A stretch of 64,000 bases of DNA from Frigidibacter mobilis (GCF_001620265.1 NZ_CP012661.1:3392501-3456500), one strand, 5' to 3'; shown: positions 32,526-43,995, counted from the first letter of the stretch. Notes: generated by a model not told the origin, from the letters alone. Numbers and translations are program-made.

Positions 32526-34421
32526 ATGGCATACCAAGACGTCTACCAGGCCTGGCAATCGGATCCAGAGGGGTTCTGGATGCAGGCCGCCGAGGCGATC
32601 GACTGGACCAGGCCGCCCTCGAAGGCGCTTTTCGACGACAAGGCCCCGCTCTACGAATGGTTCTGCGACGGGCAGGTCAATACCTGCTGGAACGCGGTGG
32701 ACCGCCATGTGCTTGCCGGCCGCGGCGAGCAGCTTGCCATCATCCATGACAGCCCCGTCACCCATTCCACCAAGGGCATCACCTACCGCGAGTTGCAGGC
32801 GCGCGTTGCCAGCCTTGCCGGCGCGCTGCGTGCCAAGGGCGTGGAAAAGGGCGACCGCGTCATCATCTACATGCCGATGATCCCCGAGGCGCTGGAGGCG
32901 ATGCTGGCCTGCGCCCGGCTGGGGGCGATCCATTCGGTGGTCTTCGGGGGCTTTGCCGCACATGAGCTGGCGGTCAGGATCGACGACTGCGAGCCCAAGG
33001 CGATCATCGCCGCGTCCTGCGGGATCGAGCCGGGTCGGGTGGTGCATTATAAGCCGCTGCTGGACAACGCCATCGACATGGCCCGCCACAAGCCCAGTTT
33101 CTGCGTGATCCACCAGCGCGAGCAGGAGGTCGCCAAGCTGATCGAGGGCCGCGACTTCGCCTGGCATACCTTCCAGTACGGGGTGGAGCCGGCCGATTGC
33201 GTGCCGGTCAGCGGCGACCATCCGGTCTATATCCTCTATACCTCCGGCACCACCGGCCAGCCCAAGGGCGTGGTGCGCCCCACCGGCGGCCATCTGGTGG
33301 CGCTGCAATGGTCGATGAAAAACATCTACAATATCGAGGCCGGGGACGTGTTCTGGGCCGCCTCGGACGTGGGCTGGGTCGTGGGCCACAGCTATATCTG
33401 CTATGGCCCGCTGATCGCCGGGGCGACCACCATCGTGTTCGAGGGCAAGCCGGTCGGCACCCCCGATGCCGGCACCTTCTGGCGGGTGATCCAGAACCAC
33501 AAGGTGAAGTCGTTCTTCACCGCCCCGACCGCGCTGCGCGCGATCAAGCGCGAGGATCCGGCGGGGATCCTGGCGCGCGACTACAACATGCGCTCGCTCG
33601 GCGCGCTCTATCTGGCGGGCGAGCGGGCCGACCCCGACACCATCCTCTGGGCGCAGCAGATCCTTGGCCTGCCGGTGATCGACCACTGGTGGCAGACGGA
33701 AACCGGCTGGGCCATTGCCGCCAACCCGCTGGGGATCGAGGAGCTGCCGGTCAAGATCGGCTCGCCCTCGGTCGCCATGCCCGGCTATGACGTGCAGGTG
33801 CTGGACGAGGGCGGCCACCCGCTGCCCGCGGGCGAGCTCGGCGCCATCGCGGTGAAGCTGCCGCTGCCGCCCGGCACCCTGCCGACGCTGTGGAATGCCG
33901 AGGAGCGGTTCCGCAAATCCTATCTCGCGCATTTCCCGGGATATTACGAAACCGGGGACGCGGGCTACAAGGATGCCGATGGCTACCTCTACATCATGGC
34001 GCGCACCGATGACGTCATCAACGTCGCCGGCCACCGCCTGTCGACCGGCGCGATGGAAGAGGTGCTGGCGGGGCATCCCGATGTGGCCGAATGCGCGGTG
34101 ATCGGGGTGGGCGACGCCCTGAAGGGCCAGTTGCCGATGGGTTTCCTGTGCCTGAACAAGGGCACCGAGAAGACGCCCGAGCAGGTGGTGAAGGATTGCG
34201 TGAAACGGGTGCGCGACCAAATCGGCCCGGTCGCGGCCTTCAAGCTCGCCTGCGTGGTGGACCGCCTGCCCAAGACCCGTTCGGGCAAGATCCTGCGCGC
34301 GACGATGGTCAAGATCGCCGATGGCGAGCCGTGGAAGATGCCTGCCACCATCGACGATCCGGCGGTGCTGGACGAGATCGCAGGGGCGCTGAAGGCGCTG
34401 GGCTATCCCGCCGAGGGGTGA
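32526..34421 (+). CDS. prpE: Propionyl-CoA synthetase (PrpE type)
   Basis: Activates propionate (possibly acetate) to the CoA ester through an acyl-adenylate. The 631-residue ANL enzyme has the N-terminal ACAS domain, YTSGTTGQPKGVVRPTGGH, DVGWVVGHSYICYGPL, the WWQTETGW motif, TGDAGYKDADGYLYIMAR and the C-terminal lysine in LPKTRSGKILR. The GHSY/YGPL pattern and length favour PrpE over Acs. GGAGGAGG precedes ATG 32526. Confidence 0.93.
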   Translation: MAYQDVYQAWQSDPEGFWMQAAEAIDWTRPPSKALFDDKAPLYEWFCDGQVNTCWNAVDRHVLAGRGEQLAIIHDSPVTHSTKGITYRELQARVASLAGALRAKGVEKGDRVIIYMPMIPEALEAMLACARLGAIHSVVFGGFAAHELAVRIDDCEPKAIIAASCGIEPGRVVHYKPLLDNAIDMARHKPSFCVIHQREQEVAKLIEGRDFAWHTFQYGVEPADCVPVSGDHPVYILYTSGTTGQPKGVVRPTGGHLVALQWSMKNIYNIEAGDVFWAASDVGWVVGHSYICYGPLIAGATTIVFEGKPVGTPDAGTFWRVIQNHKVKSFFTAPTALRAIKREDPAGILARDYNMRSLGALYLAGERADPDTILWAQQILGLPVIDHWWQTETGWAIAANPLGIEELPVKIGSPSVAMPGYDVQVLDEGGHPLPAGELGAIAVKLPLPPGTLPTLWNAEERFRKSYLAHFPGYYETGDAGYKDADGYLYIMARTDDVINVAGHRLSTGAMEEVLAGHPDVAECAVIGVGDALKGQLPMGFLCLNKGTEKTPEQVVKDCVKRVRDQIGPVAAFKLACVVDRLPKTRSGKILRATMVKIADGEPWKMPATIDDPAVLDEIAGALKALGYPAEG

Positions 34422-34432
34422 CGCACAGCACG

Positions 34433-34455
34433 AATGGGCCCCACCGGGGCCCATT
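34433..34455 (+). terminator. Terminator-like hairpin after prpE
   Basis: AATGGGCCCC-ACC-GGGGCCCATT is a perfect 10-base stem with a 3-base loop, 12 bases after the prpE stop. The downstream run is short (gcatgttg), so efficiency is uncertain. Confidence 0.7.
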
Positions 34456-34601
34456 GCATGTTGACGCTACGGCAAGCAACCTGCCAGAAGCCATTGTCGG
34501 CTTGGCGAAACGGCGGGGGTGGCGTAGAACAGCGGTATCATGCAACCTCGGCTTGTGTCCTCCATCTGCCAATCCGCCTTGCGTAGCGGCGCGGCCGTGC
34601 G

Positions 34602-36128
34602 ATGAATCAGCCTGTCTGGTCCTCTGTGCCGCCCGATGCCGCAAAGGCCGACCCGGCCCAGCTTTCGCTGCTGGGCCATGATCTGCGCGCCGCCGTGTCG
34701 GACGTGCTGGGCGGCCTGCGCCAGATCGACCACAGCCAGATCGACCCCGCGACCGTGCTGCAACTCGAACGGGTGCGCGCCGCCGGCGAGGTGCTTGCCC
34801 GGCTGCTAGAAGAAAGCCTGGCCGCGATGCTGGGCGATGACCCGATGGACGGGCGGCAGATTGCCAATGTGCAGATGTCGCGCTTTCTTTACGATATCGA
34901 GGTGCGCTGGTCGGGCCGCGCCCGCGAGAAGGGTCTCGACTTCCAAATCGTGGTGGAACCCGGCGTTCCGGCGGTGCTGGCGCTGGACCGGATCGCGCTG
35001 GAGCGGGTTCTGGCCAATATCCTGTCGAATGCGATCAAGTATACCGATGCCGGCACCGTCCGAATGCGTGTCGAACTGACCGAGGAGAACGGGCTGCGCC
35101 TGTCGGTGCATGACGAGGGCCCGGGTTTTTCGGAGGAGGCGCTGGGGCGACTGTTCCAATATGCCGGACGCCCTGAAGGCGCCGACAAGCCCGGTCACGG
35201 GATGGGACTGCACATCTCGCAAGACATGGCGCACCGGCTGGGCGGGAATGTCTCTGTGCACAACCGCCCAGGCGGCGGCGCGGATGTGGCCTTTGATCTG
35301 CCGGCAACGGCCTGGCGCCCCGTGGCGCCGGGGGTGCGCGCCGACCTGCCCGACCTCAGCCGCATCAAGGTGCTGCTGGCCGAGGACAACATCACCAACC
35401 AGACCATCATTTGCCACATGCTGGCCGCGATGGGCGCCGAGTTCGAGCTGGCCACCGACGGGGTCGAGGCGCTGCACTGGCTGGAGCGGGAAGAGTTCGA
35501 CCTGGCGTTGATCGACATCGAGATGCCGCGCCTGTCGGGGATCGACGTGATCCGCGCCCTGCGCGCGGCGGGCGGTGCACAGTCGCGGATGCCGGTGCTG
35601 GCCGTCACCGCCTATGTGCTGCGCGCCAACCGCGACGCGATCTATGCCGCAGGCGCCGACGGTATCCTTGCCAAACCACTGCCGGGGATCGAGAGCTTCG
35701 GGCTGGCTATCGCGGCCGCGCTGGCGCGGGCCGAGGCGCATAGCGCCATTGACACGGTGCGCCCTGATGAGACGGTGGAGCTTGACCTTGCGCAGTTCGA
35801 GCGCCTGATGGAAATCGCCGGTCCCGACAATGCCGGCGAGTTGCTGGACCGGCTTCATTCCGACCTGCGCAAGACCGAACGCGGGCTGATCGCGGCCCTG
35901 TCCGATACCGACCGCGGCGCGATCCGGTCGGCTACCCATGTGCTGATCGCGCTGGCCGGCGCGGTGGGCGCGGAACGGCTGCAGGCATTGGCCGAAACGG
36001 TGAATGCCGCAGCCCATCGACGCGAGGACGCACCGATGAAGACCCTGGCCGCCGAAACGCTGGCGCAGATCGACAGGCTGATCGAATTCGTGCGGCGCGA
36101 GATCGACCGACGCGGGACCTTGGGATGA
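34602..36128 (+). CDS. Hybrid histidine kinase-receiver-Hpt protein without a sensor domain
   Basis: A soluble 508-residue phosphorelay protein. A short HisKA-like segment (LLGHDLRAAV, H26), then an HATPase domain (ILSNAIKY, DEGPGFS, GHGMGLHI), a receiver (VLLAEDN, phospho-acceptor in LIDIEMP, K in LAKPLPG), and a C-terminal Hpt-like domain whose H is in SATHVLIALAGAVGA. No membrane or PAS input domain is present. Its stop overlaps the sigma-54 activator start (ATGA), so the pair is probably one signalling system. Confidence 0.88.
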   Translation: MNQPVWSSVPPDAAKADPAQLSLLGHDLRAAVSDVLGGLRQIDHSQIDPATVLQLERVRAAGEVLARLLEESLAAMLGDDPMDGRQIANVQMSRFLYDIEVRWSGRAREKGLDFQIVVEPGVPAVLALDRIALERVLANILSNAIKYTDAGTVRMRVELTEENGLRLSVHDEGPGFSEEALGRLFQYAGRPEGADKPGHGMGLHISQDMAHRLGGNVSVHNRPGGGADVAFDLPATAWRPVAPGVRADLPDLSRIKVLLAEDNITNQTIICHMLAAMGAEFELATDGVEALHWLEREEFDLALIDIEMPRLSGIDVIRALRAAGGAQSRMPVLAVTAYVLRANRDAIYAAGADGILAKPLPGIESFGLAIAAALARAEAHSAIDTVRPDETVELDLAQFERLMEIAGPDNAGELLDRLHSDLRKTERGLIAALSDTDRGAIRSATHVLIALAGAVGAERLQALAETVNAAAHRREDAPMKTLAAETLAQIDRLIEFVRREIDRRGTLG

Positions 36129-37528
36129 GCGCGGCGGGCCTGCTGCTGATCGAGGATACGCCCTCGCTGCAGATGGTCTATGAATCGGTGCTGGCCGCTG
36201 CCGGCCACCGGGTCCGGGCCGAGGCCGATGCCCGCAGCGGGTTGGCCGCTTTCCGCACCGAGCCGCCCTCGGCCGTGCTGCTGGACCTGATGCTGCCCGA
36301 CCGCAACGGCCTGGACCTGATGGCGGAAATGCTGGCCGAACGTCCCGAGGTCCCGGTGATCGTGATTACCGCGAACGGCTCGATCAACAAGGCCGTCGCC
36401 GCGATGCGGGCCGGGGCGCATGACTTTCTGGTCAAACCCTTTGACGAGGCCCGCCTGCTGAACGCGGTCGAGAACGCACTGGCCCATGCCCTGCCGGGCC
36501 TGGACGCGGCAAACGCCGCTCCCGCCACCGGCCAGGGCCAGTCTGGGCCGCTGGGCGCCTTCATCGGCAGCTCGGAGCCGATGCGCGCCGTCTATGCCAA
36601 GATCCGTTCGGTGGCCCGTTCGATGGCGACGGTGTTCATCACCGGCGAATCCGGCACCGGCAAGGAGCTATGCGCCGAGGCGGTGCATGGCGTGTCAAAC
36701 CGCGCGACCGGCCCTTTCGTGCCGCTGAACTGTGGCGCGATCCCGTCGGAACTGCTGGAATCCGAGGTGTTCGGCCATCTGCGCGGCTCTTTCACCGGCG
36801 CCATTGCCGACAAGCAGGGCGCCGCCGCCGCCGCCGATGGCGGCACGCTGTTCCTCGATGAGGTCTGCGAACTGGACCTGAATCTGCAGACCAAGCTGCT
36901 GCGCTTCTTGCAGACCTCGACCATCCAGCCGGTCGGCGCTACCCGCGCCCGCAAGGTCAATGTCCGCATCATCTGTGCCACCAACCGCGACCCGCTGGAC
37001 GCAGTGCGCCGCGGCCGCTTCCGCGAGGACCTGTATTATCGCCTGCATGTGGTGCCGATCCATCTGCCGCCCCTGCGCGACCGCGGCGAGGATGTAATCG
37101 AGATTGCCGAGCACGTCCTGGCCCGCTACGCCGGCGAGGAGGGCCGCGCATTCCGGGCCCTGTCCGAAGAGGTGAAGGCCCGCTTCCGCCGCCATGCCTG
37201 GCCCGGCAATGTGCGGCAGATGCTGAACGTGTTGCGCAACGTGGTGGTGCTGAACGACGGCGCCATCGTCACCGCCGCGATGCTGCCGGCCGACCTGCAA
37301 CCGGATGGGCGCCCCGAAGCCGGCGGGCTGGTCCGCGCCGCGCCGCGCCACCCCGCCCTGCCGCTGGACGATCTTCTGGGCCGCCCGCTGGCCGAGGTGG
37401 AGCGCCGGGTGATCGAGGCGACACTGGTGCTGCACGGCGGATCGGTGCCGCGCGCGGCGCGGGTGCTCGATGTCTCGCCCTCGACGCTCTACCGCAAGAT
37501 CACCGCCTGGGGCCGCGCAGAGGACTGA
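36125..37528 (+). CDS. Sigma-54-dependent response regulator (NtrC family)
   Basis: A 467-residue activator: receiver domain (VLLDLMLPDRNGLD, acceptor Asp near residue 55; KPFDEARL), AAA+ domain with Walker A GESGTGKE and Walker B LFLDEV, and a Fis-type HTH at the C-terminus (ARVLDVSPSTLYRK). The sigma-54 contact loop reads GSFTGA rather than GAFTGA; Ser for Ala is seen in some functional members. Coupled to the hybrid kinase upstream. Target genes are not evident here; no -24/-12 promoter was identified nearby. Confidence 0.92.
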   Translation: MSAAGLLLIEDTPSLQMVYESVLAAAGHRVRAEADARSGLAAFRTEPPSAVLLDLMLPDRNGLDLMAEMLAERPEVPVIVITANGSINKAVAAMRAGAHDFLVKPFDEARLLNAVENALAHALPGLDAANAAPATGQGQSGPLGAFIGSSEPMRAVYAKIRSVARSMATVFITGESGTGKELCAEAVHGVSNRATGPFVPLNCGAIPSELLESEVFGHLRGSFTGAIADKQGAAAAADGGTLFLDEVCELDLNLQTKLLRFLQTSTIQPVGATRARKVNVRIICATNRDPLDAVRRGRFREDLYYRLHVVPIHLPPLRDRGEDVIEIAEHVLARYAGEEGRAFRALSEEVKARFRRHAWPGNVRQMLNVLRNVVVLNDGAIVTAAMLPADLQPDGRPEAGGLVRAAPRHPALPLDDLLGRPLAEVERRVIEATLVLHGGSVPRAARVLDVSPSTLYRKITAWGRAED

Positions 37529-37532
37529 GGCT

Positions 37533-40200
37533 TCAGCCCCGCCGCAGCCCCAGCCGGATCTGCTTCTCGATCTCGATCAGCGCGAAGAAGGCCACACCCA
37601 CGGCCACGATCAGCATCCCGTCCGCCAGCGGCACCGCCTGGGTGCCGAAGATCCGCTGCATCAGCGGGACATAGGTGATGGCGAACTGCGCCGCCGTCAC
37701 GGAAACCACCGTCAGCCAGATCACCCGCGTTCCCCGCACCGCCGCCCAGGTCAGCGAGGTGCCATGCAGGTTGCGCACGAAGAACAGATGGAAGATCTCC
37801 AGCACCACCAGCGTGTTCATCGCCATCGTCTGCGCCAGCGCCAGCGGATAGCCACGGTCCATCGCATAGGCGAAGATCCCGAACACCGCTGCCAGGAACA
37901 GGCCCGAGACCAGCACCACATGCCAGACCAGCGCGCCCGACAGGATCGGCGCAGAGCGCAGGCGGGGCGGGCGGCGCATGGTGCCGGGCTCTGTCGGCTC
38001 AAAGGCCAGGGCGAGGCCCAGCGTCACCGCGGTGATGAGGTTGATCCACAGGATCTGCACCGCCGTCACCGGCATCGACAGTCCCATCAGCAGCGCCACG
38101 ATCACCGTCATCGACTCGCCGCCATTGGTCGGCAGCGTCCAGCTGATGACCTTCTTGATGTTGTCATAGACCGTCCGCCCCTCGCGCACCGCCGCGGCGA
38201 TGGAGGCGAAGTTGTCATCCGCCAGCACCAGGTCGGCGGCTTCCTTCGCGGCCTCGGATCCCTTCATCCCCATCGCAATGCCGGCATCGGCACGCTTCAG
38301 CGCGGGGGCGTCGTTCACCCCGTCGCCGGTCATCGCCACGCTGTGGCCCTGCGCCTGCAGCGCCATCACCAGCCGCAACTTGTGCTCGGGGCTGGTGCGG
38401 GCAAACACGTCGGTCTCGCGCACCGCGGCGCCCAGCGCGGCATCGTCCATCACCTCGAGATCGGCGCCGGTCAGCACCCGGCCGGGTTTTCCAGCCCGAT
38501 CATCCGGGCGATGGCGGCGGCGGTGCCGGCATGGTCGCCGGTAATCATCTTGACGCGGATCCCCGCGGCGCGGCACTCGGCCACCGCCGTCACCGCCTCG
38601 GGCCGCGGCGGGTCGATAAGGCCGACAAGCCCCAGCAGCGTCAGCCCGCCCTCGATCTGGCGCTCGTCGATGCCCTCGCCCGCGGGCGTGCAGACCGCCA
38701 GCGCCAGCATCCGCTGGCCCTGCGCTGCAACCTCCTCGGCAACCGCATGCCAGGCCGCGCGGTCTATCGGCTGCGGCCCCCGGGCCCCCACTGGTCGCGG
38801 CACATGTTCAGCACCCGCTCGGGCGCGCCCTTCACATGCACCAGCACGGCCCCATCCGCGCCGCGGTTCAGCACCGCCATGAAGCGGTGGCGCGCATCGA
38901 AGGGGATCGCGTCCAGCCGCTGCCAGCCCGCCGCGGCCTCCGGCAGTACCTTGCCGGCAAAGGCCAGCAGCGCGCCCTCCATCGGGTCACCCTCGACACC
39001 CCAGATCCCGGCCTTGCAATGCAGCTCGGCATCGTTGCACAGCGCAGCCGCCAGCGCGATCCCGCCCAGATGCCCGCCCGGCGGCGTGATCGCGCCATCG
39101 GGGGCATAGCCCTCGCCCGCCACCACATGGCGCCCCTCCGGCAGCGCGACCGTCGCCACCGTCATCTCGTTGCGGGTCAGCGTGCCGGTCTTGTCGGTGC
39201 AGATCACCGACACCGCCCCGATCGCCTCGATCGCCGGCAGCCGCCGTACGATGGCATGGCGCCGCGCCATTCCCTGCACGCCGATGGCCAGCGTGATCGT
39301 CATCACCGCCGGCAGCCCCTCGGGGATCGCCGCCACCGCCATGCCGACCACGGTCATGAACAGCTCGGCAAAATCACGGTGCTGCACGAAGGTGGCGAAG
39401 GCCAGCAGCAGGCCCGCAATCAGCAGGATCAGCAGGCTCAGCCAGCGCGCGAAATGGTCCATCTGCCGCACCAGCGGCGTGGCCAGCGTCTCCACCCCGG
39501 CCAGCAGCCCGCCGATGCGGCCGATCTCTGTCGCGGCGCCGGTGGCGGTGACGATCCCGCGCCCGGTTCCCTTGGTGACCAGAGTGCCGGAAAACGCCAT
39601 CCCGTGCCGGTCGCCCAGCGGCGCATCCGGCGCCCCCGCGGCGATACCCTTGTCCACCGGCACCGACTCGCCTGTCAGCATCGCCTCCTGCAACGCCAGG
39701 CCCCGCGCCTCCAGCAGCCGCAGATCGGCCGGCACCTTGTCGCCCGCCTCCAGCAGCACGATATCGCCCGGCACCAGCGCCTCGCCGGCCACGGTCAGCC
39801 GCCGCCCGCCGCGCATCACGGCGGCATGGGGCGCCAGCATCTGCCGGATCGCGCCCATCGCCTGCTCGGCCCGGCCCTCCTGCACCACGCCGATCACCGC
39901 ATTGGCCAGCACCACCGCCAGGATCACCCCGGCATCGACAAGGTGGCCAAGGCCGATGGTCAGTGCCGCCGCGCCGAGCAGCACATAGATCAGCACGTTG
40001 TTGAACTGCATCAGGAAGCGCATCAGCGGCCCCCGCCGCGCCGCCTCGGGCAGCCGGTTCGGCCCGAACTGCGCCAGCCGCGCCGCGGCCTCGGCCTCGG
40101 TCAGCCCCATCGCATCGGCCTGCAGGTGCCGCAGCACCGCATCCGCCGGGAGGGCATGGGGGGCATCGGGGAGAGTGTCGAGAGCGGCCATGTCCGGCAT
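37533..40200 (-). pseudogene. P-type cation ATPase (P2 type, Ca2+/Mn2+-like), two frameshifts
   Basis: Restored length 889 residues, normal for P2 ATPases. Present: TGES (MLTGESVPVDK), the ion-site motif AAIPEGLPAVMTITLA typical of Ca2+/Mn2+ pumps, phosphorylation loop CTDKTGTLTRN, KGAPE and GDGVND. The frame breaks near the C run 38777-38781 and near 38480; each is healed by one base. Start: ATG 40200 lies 8 bases from AAGGA, better than ATG 40206, which is 2 bases away. Convergent with the sigma-54 activator gene, with 4 bases between. Confidence 0.88.
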
Positions 40201-40299
40201 CGGCATTATCCTTGTCGGTGGGCGGGGCGTGCACAGGCTGACGGCATCGGCCGCAAGGTTCAACCCTTGCCGGCCCGCATTCGACGTTATGCCGCGCCT

Positions 40300-41070
40300 T
40301 CAGACGAACTGTTCGCGCGTCAGCCGCTCTTCCAGCCCGTGCCCAGGATCGAACAGGATCTTGTGGCGCACCTTGGGTTCCGACCGGATCTCCACCCACA
40401 GCACGTCGCGCACTGAATGGCGGCTGTCGGCATCGGCCATCACCGGGCGCTTGGAGGTTTCCAGCACGTCGAAGCGCACCACCGCCGACTTGGGCAGGAT
40501 CGCCCCGCGCCAGCGCCGCGGCCGGAACGCCGCCATCGCCGTCAGCGCCAGCACATCCGAGCCGATGGGCAGGATCGGCCCATGCGCCGAATAGTTGTAG
40601 GCAGTGGACCCGGCCGGCGTGGACAGCAGCGCCCCGTCGCAGACCAGCTCCTCCATCCGCAGCTTGCCGTCCACGCTGACCCGCAGCTTGGCCGCCTGCG
40701 GCCCGGCGCGCAGCAGCGCCACCTCGTTGATCGCCAACGCCTGATGCACCTGCCCGGCGGCATCGCCGGCGCGCATCGACAGCGGGTTGATGACCTCCTG
40801 TTCCGCCGCGGCCAGCCGCTCCGGCAGGTTCTGGTCATCATATTCGTTCATCAGGAAACCGATGGTGCCGCAGTTCATCCCGTAGACCGGCGCGCTCATG
40901 TCCTGGGTCGCGTGCAACGTCTGCAGCATGAACCCGTCGCCGCCCAGCGCCACGATCACCTCGGCCTCCTCCAGCGGGCGCTGGCCATAGAGCGCCACCA
41001 TCCGCCCCAGCGCCTGCTGCGCGGCCTCGCTGTCCGATGCGGTGAAGGCGATGCGCTGCGGCCTGTCCAT
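40300..41070 (-). CDS. nadK: NAD kinase
   Basis: Phosphorylates NAD to NADP. The 256-residue protein has the GGDG motif at residues 43-46 (IVALGGDGF), [19 protein letters not shown] and the substrate loop [22 protein letters not shown] 41070 follows AAAGGA at 5 bases. Divergent from glyA. Confidence 0.95.
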   Translation of the reverse strand: MDRPQRIAFTASDSEAAQQALGRMVALYGQRPLEEAEVIVALGGDGFMLQTLHATQDMSAPVYGMNCGTIGFLMNEYDDQNLPERLAAAEQEVINPLSMRAGDAAGQVHQALAINEVALLRAGPQAAKLRVSVDGKLRMEELVCDGALLSTPAGSTAYNYSAHGPILPIGSDVLALTAMAAFRPRRWRGAILPKSAVVRFDVLETSKRPVMADADSRHSVRDVLWVEIRSEPKVRHKILFDPGHGLEERLTREQFV

Positions 41071-41280
41071 GCTGGTCCTTTCGCCGCGGCAAAACCGGCC
41101 CGCGGGGCGTTTCCGAAAGTCTTCACCCGCGCCGATGGGAAACGCAAGGCCATGCCCCGGAACGCCCCGGCACCGGCGCGCCGCCCCTGCGGCCCTTTGC
41201 GTCGCATTCTTGGCTTCCGGGGCGGCAGGTTTCGGGCTAAGACACCCCACAATTGCGCATTGCATCAGGAGACGCCCCCA

Positions 41281-42576
41281 ATGAATGCCCCGCAACGTGA
41301 TGCCGGCTTCTTTACCGAAGACCTCGCCTCCCGCGACCCCGAGATCTTCGGCTCGATCACCCAGGAGCTTGGCCGCCAGCGCGACGAGATCGAGCTGATC
41401 GCGTCCGAGAACATCGTCAGCCTTGCGGTCATGCAGGCCCAGGGCTCGGTTATGACCAACAAATACGCCGAGGGCTATCCGGGCAAGCGCTACTATGGCG
41501 GCTGCCAGTATGTCGACATCGCCGAGCAGCTGGCCATCGACCGCGCCAAGCAGCTCTTCGGCTGCGACTACGCCAACGTGCAGCCCAATTCCGGCAGCCA
41601 GATGAACCAGGCGGTGTTCCTGGCGCTGCTGCAGCCGGGCGACACCTTCATGGGGCTGGACCTGAATTCGGGCGGGCACCTCACCCACGGCTCGCCGGTG
41701 AACATGTCGGGCAAGTGGTTCAACGTCGTCTCCTACGGCGTGCGCAAGCAGGACGAGATGCTGGACATGGAGGCGGTCCGCGAAAGCGCGCTGGCCCACA
41801 AGCCCAGGCTCATCATCGCCGGCGGCACCGCCTATAGCCGCAGTTGGGACTGGGCCGCCTTCCGCGCCATTGCCGATGAGGTGGGGGCGTATCTGATGGT
41901 GGACATGGCCCATATCGCCGGCCTCGTCGCCGGCGGCGCCCATGCCTCGCCGCTGCCCCACGCGCATGTGGTGACGACGACCACCCACAAATCGCTGCGC
42001 GGCCCGCGCGGCGGCATGATCCTGACCAACGATGCCGAGATCGCCAAGAAGATCAACTCCGCGGTGTTCCCCGGCCTGCAGGGCGGCCCGCTGATGCATG
42101 TCATCGCCGCCAAGGCCGTGGCCTTCGGCGAGGCGCTGCGCCCCGAGTTCAAGGCCTATGCCGCGCAGGTGGTGAAGAACGCGCAAGCGATGGCCGACCA
42201 ACTGATGAAGGGCGGGGTCAACATCGTGTCGGGCGGCACCGACAACCACCTGATGCTGGCCGACCTGCGCCCCAAGGGCGTGACCGGCAAGGCGACCGAG
42301 GCCGCGCTTGGCCGCGCCCACATCACCTGCAACAAGAACGGCGTGCCGTTCGACCCGGAGAAGCCCTTCGTGACCAGCGGCATCCGCCTTGGCACCCCTG
42401 CCGGCACCACCCGCGGGTTTGGTGAGGCCGAGTTCCGCCAGATCGCCGACTGGATCGTCGAGGTTGTGGACGGTCTGGCGGCGCATGGTGAGGAGGCCAA
42501 TGCCGAGGTGGAGGCGAAGGTCGCCGCCGAAGTGCAAGCGCTCTGCGCCCGGTTCCCGCTGTATCCGACGCTGTAA
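41281..42576 (+). CDS. glyA: Serine hydroxymethyltransferase
   Basis: Converts serine and tetrahydrofolate to glycine and methylene-tetrahydrofolate. The 431-residue PLP enzyme shows [50 protein letters not shown] and the PLP lysine in [23 protein letters not shown] precedes ATG 41281. No riboswitch-like structure was recognised in the 210 bases upstream. Confidence 0.97.
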   Translation: MNAPQRDAGFFTEDLASRDPEIFGSITQELGRQRDEIELIASENIVSLAVMQAQGSVMTNKYAEGYPGKRYYGGCQYVDIAEQLAIDRAKQLFGCDYANVQPNSGSQMNQAVFLALLQPGDTFMGLDLNSGGHLTHGSPVNMSGKWFNVVSYGVRKQDEMLDMEAVRESALAHKPRLIIAGGTAYSRSWDWAAFRAIADEVGAYLMVDMAHIAGLVAGGAHASPLPHAHVVTTTTHKSLRGPRGGMILTNDAEIAKKINSAVFPGLQGGPLMHVIAAKAVAFGEALRPEFKAYAAQVVKNAQAMADQLMKGGVNIVSGGTDNHLMLADLRPKGVTGKATEAALGRAHITCNKNGVPFDPEKPFVTSGIRLGTPAGTTRGFGEAEFRQIADWIVEVVDGLAAHGEEANAEVEAKVAAEVQALCARFPLYPTL

Positions 42577-42674
42577 GGGGGGCTTGATAGGGCGAGGCGG
42601 CATCACCTGCCGCCACCCCCACTTCCCGGCGCGGGGCCGCAGGGCAGGCTACCCCGAACCCCTGACCACGCCCA

Positions 42675-42802
42675 CCTTGGCGAAGGCCATCGCCTTCGCC
42701 ACCCACCGCCCTCTCCACCCACACCGGACGGGCCCCCAAAGGGCCCGGCCAGCGCCCGCCCCGACCTGGCGGGCGCTTCTCGCCCGCCAGGTCGGGCGCT
42801 GG
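42675..42802. repeat. Dispersed palindromic intergenic repeat, copy B, with a giant hairpin
   Basis: Within the gene-free 42577-42988. It starts with the same GGCGAAGGC-CATC-GCCTTCGCC palindrome (42679-42700) as copy A, then CACCGGACGGGCCCCC. The end differs: 42749-42802 folds into a stem of 22 base pairs (CCAGCGCCCG... with ...CGGGCGCTGG), a 5-base bulge and a CTTCT loop. Acts plausibly as glyA terminator; also marks the border to the low-GC gene that follows. Confidence 0.65.
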
Positions 42803-42988
42803 CCTCATCCGGTCTCATGCTGCCAGCGGCTCTGGGGGAGATGTCCCGCACGGGCGGGGCGAGGCAGTGCCTCGCCTGTTCCCGCCCGGATTGGGCGGGC
42901 GGGTTCGGCGGGGGAGGAACGGGGGCGACACCGTCGACATTCGCTGCACCGGAACAAAGCAGACGATCAGTGGCCGGATCATCCTAGC

Positions 42989-43995
42989 TCAAACTGGCGA
43001 GAACACGAAATCACCCGAGATGATTTCGCGGTATGCTTCGTTGCACCAGTCGCCTCTTTCACCGCAGTGCTTTTCCCAGAATTGGTTCAGGCTTCGGGCA
43101 CCAGCCTCAGATGCGATCGGATGATTGATCCCTTCGAACAGGTCGTATTGAGGAACGGGAACCGCATCGGCGAGCCAGCTTTGTTGCAGAATGTTCGCGG
43201 AGATTACCTGATAGAGGCCAATGAGGAGATAATGAGATCGAGCTAATTCGTCTAAGCTGATCCCTTCTCTGAGGCGCTTCGCAGACGAGCGTGAGATGTG
43301 GTCGGCAGCGTGAGCAATTGACTTGTGTCGTAGGGAGTTAATGTCTTCGAAAACTGCTTCATCAAAAACGGATTTTAGGCGGTCGAAAAATTGGCCGGTG
43401 ATGCGGTCGTCGCGGGCTCGGTCTCCGGGGTCGACTCCGCTCAGCTTATCGAACTCATTATGCAAGAGCATGGACTGGGTCCACGCGTTCGGTCCCTCAG
43501 TGTCGAGCCAAGTCAGCGTAGGATTCTCGGGGTCTACGTCGACATGCAGCCGCGATCTCACCGCGTTGAAATCGTACGGCAGCCCATCTCGGCAGACGTA
43601 TACCTCCCGCGTGAGGAGATCTCTGCTATCCGTTATCTCGTCCACCAGGCGGCGCAACGAATTTACCTGCTTCTGTGGCCTGCTTGCGCCCTCTCAATGA
43701 GGCGAGAAATAGCGATTGCTTGTCCGGCTACATATCCTCGGTCCAGAAGCGAAGCCACGATGCCCGGAGTTCCGATTTCATCAGCCCCGTCCGACAAGTG
43801 GCGAGCATGGTTGAGGGTTCGCCAAGCCGCGTCCTCCCACATCATCTGGCTGATCTGCGAAGACACTGAGTTGCGGTCATCGCGGTCCAGGGCTCTGATC
43901 CAGATGTCAGCCTTAGACCTGAATTCTTTGAGCCGAGCCTTATCTCCGACGTCGCACGCGTCCAGGCCGTATTGCCACTCGCTGTGTAATGTCAC
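42989..43995 (-). pseudogene. HEPN-like protein of unknown function, one-base frameshift
   Basis: Two consecutive minus-strand frames join into one 335-residue protein if one base is added at about 43665-43675 (GHRK-QVNSLRRLVDE). The start is GTG 43995 behind GGAG. The C-terminal half has RHKSIAHA, which fits the RX4-6H signature of HEPN domains (often RNases in abortive infection or toxin systems), but the family assignment is inference. GC content is clearly lower than in the neighbours, and the gene sits between a repeat and ordinary genes, suggesting acquisition by transfer. No partner gene is visible. Confidence 0.55.
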
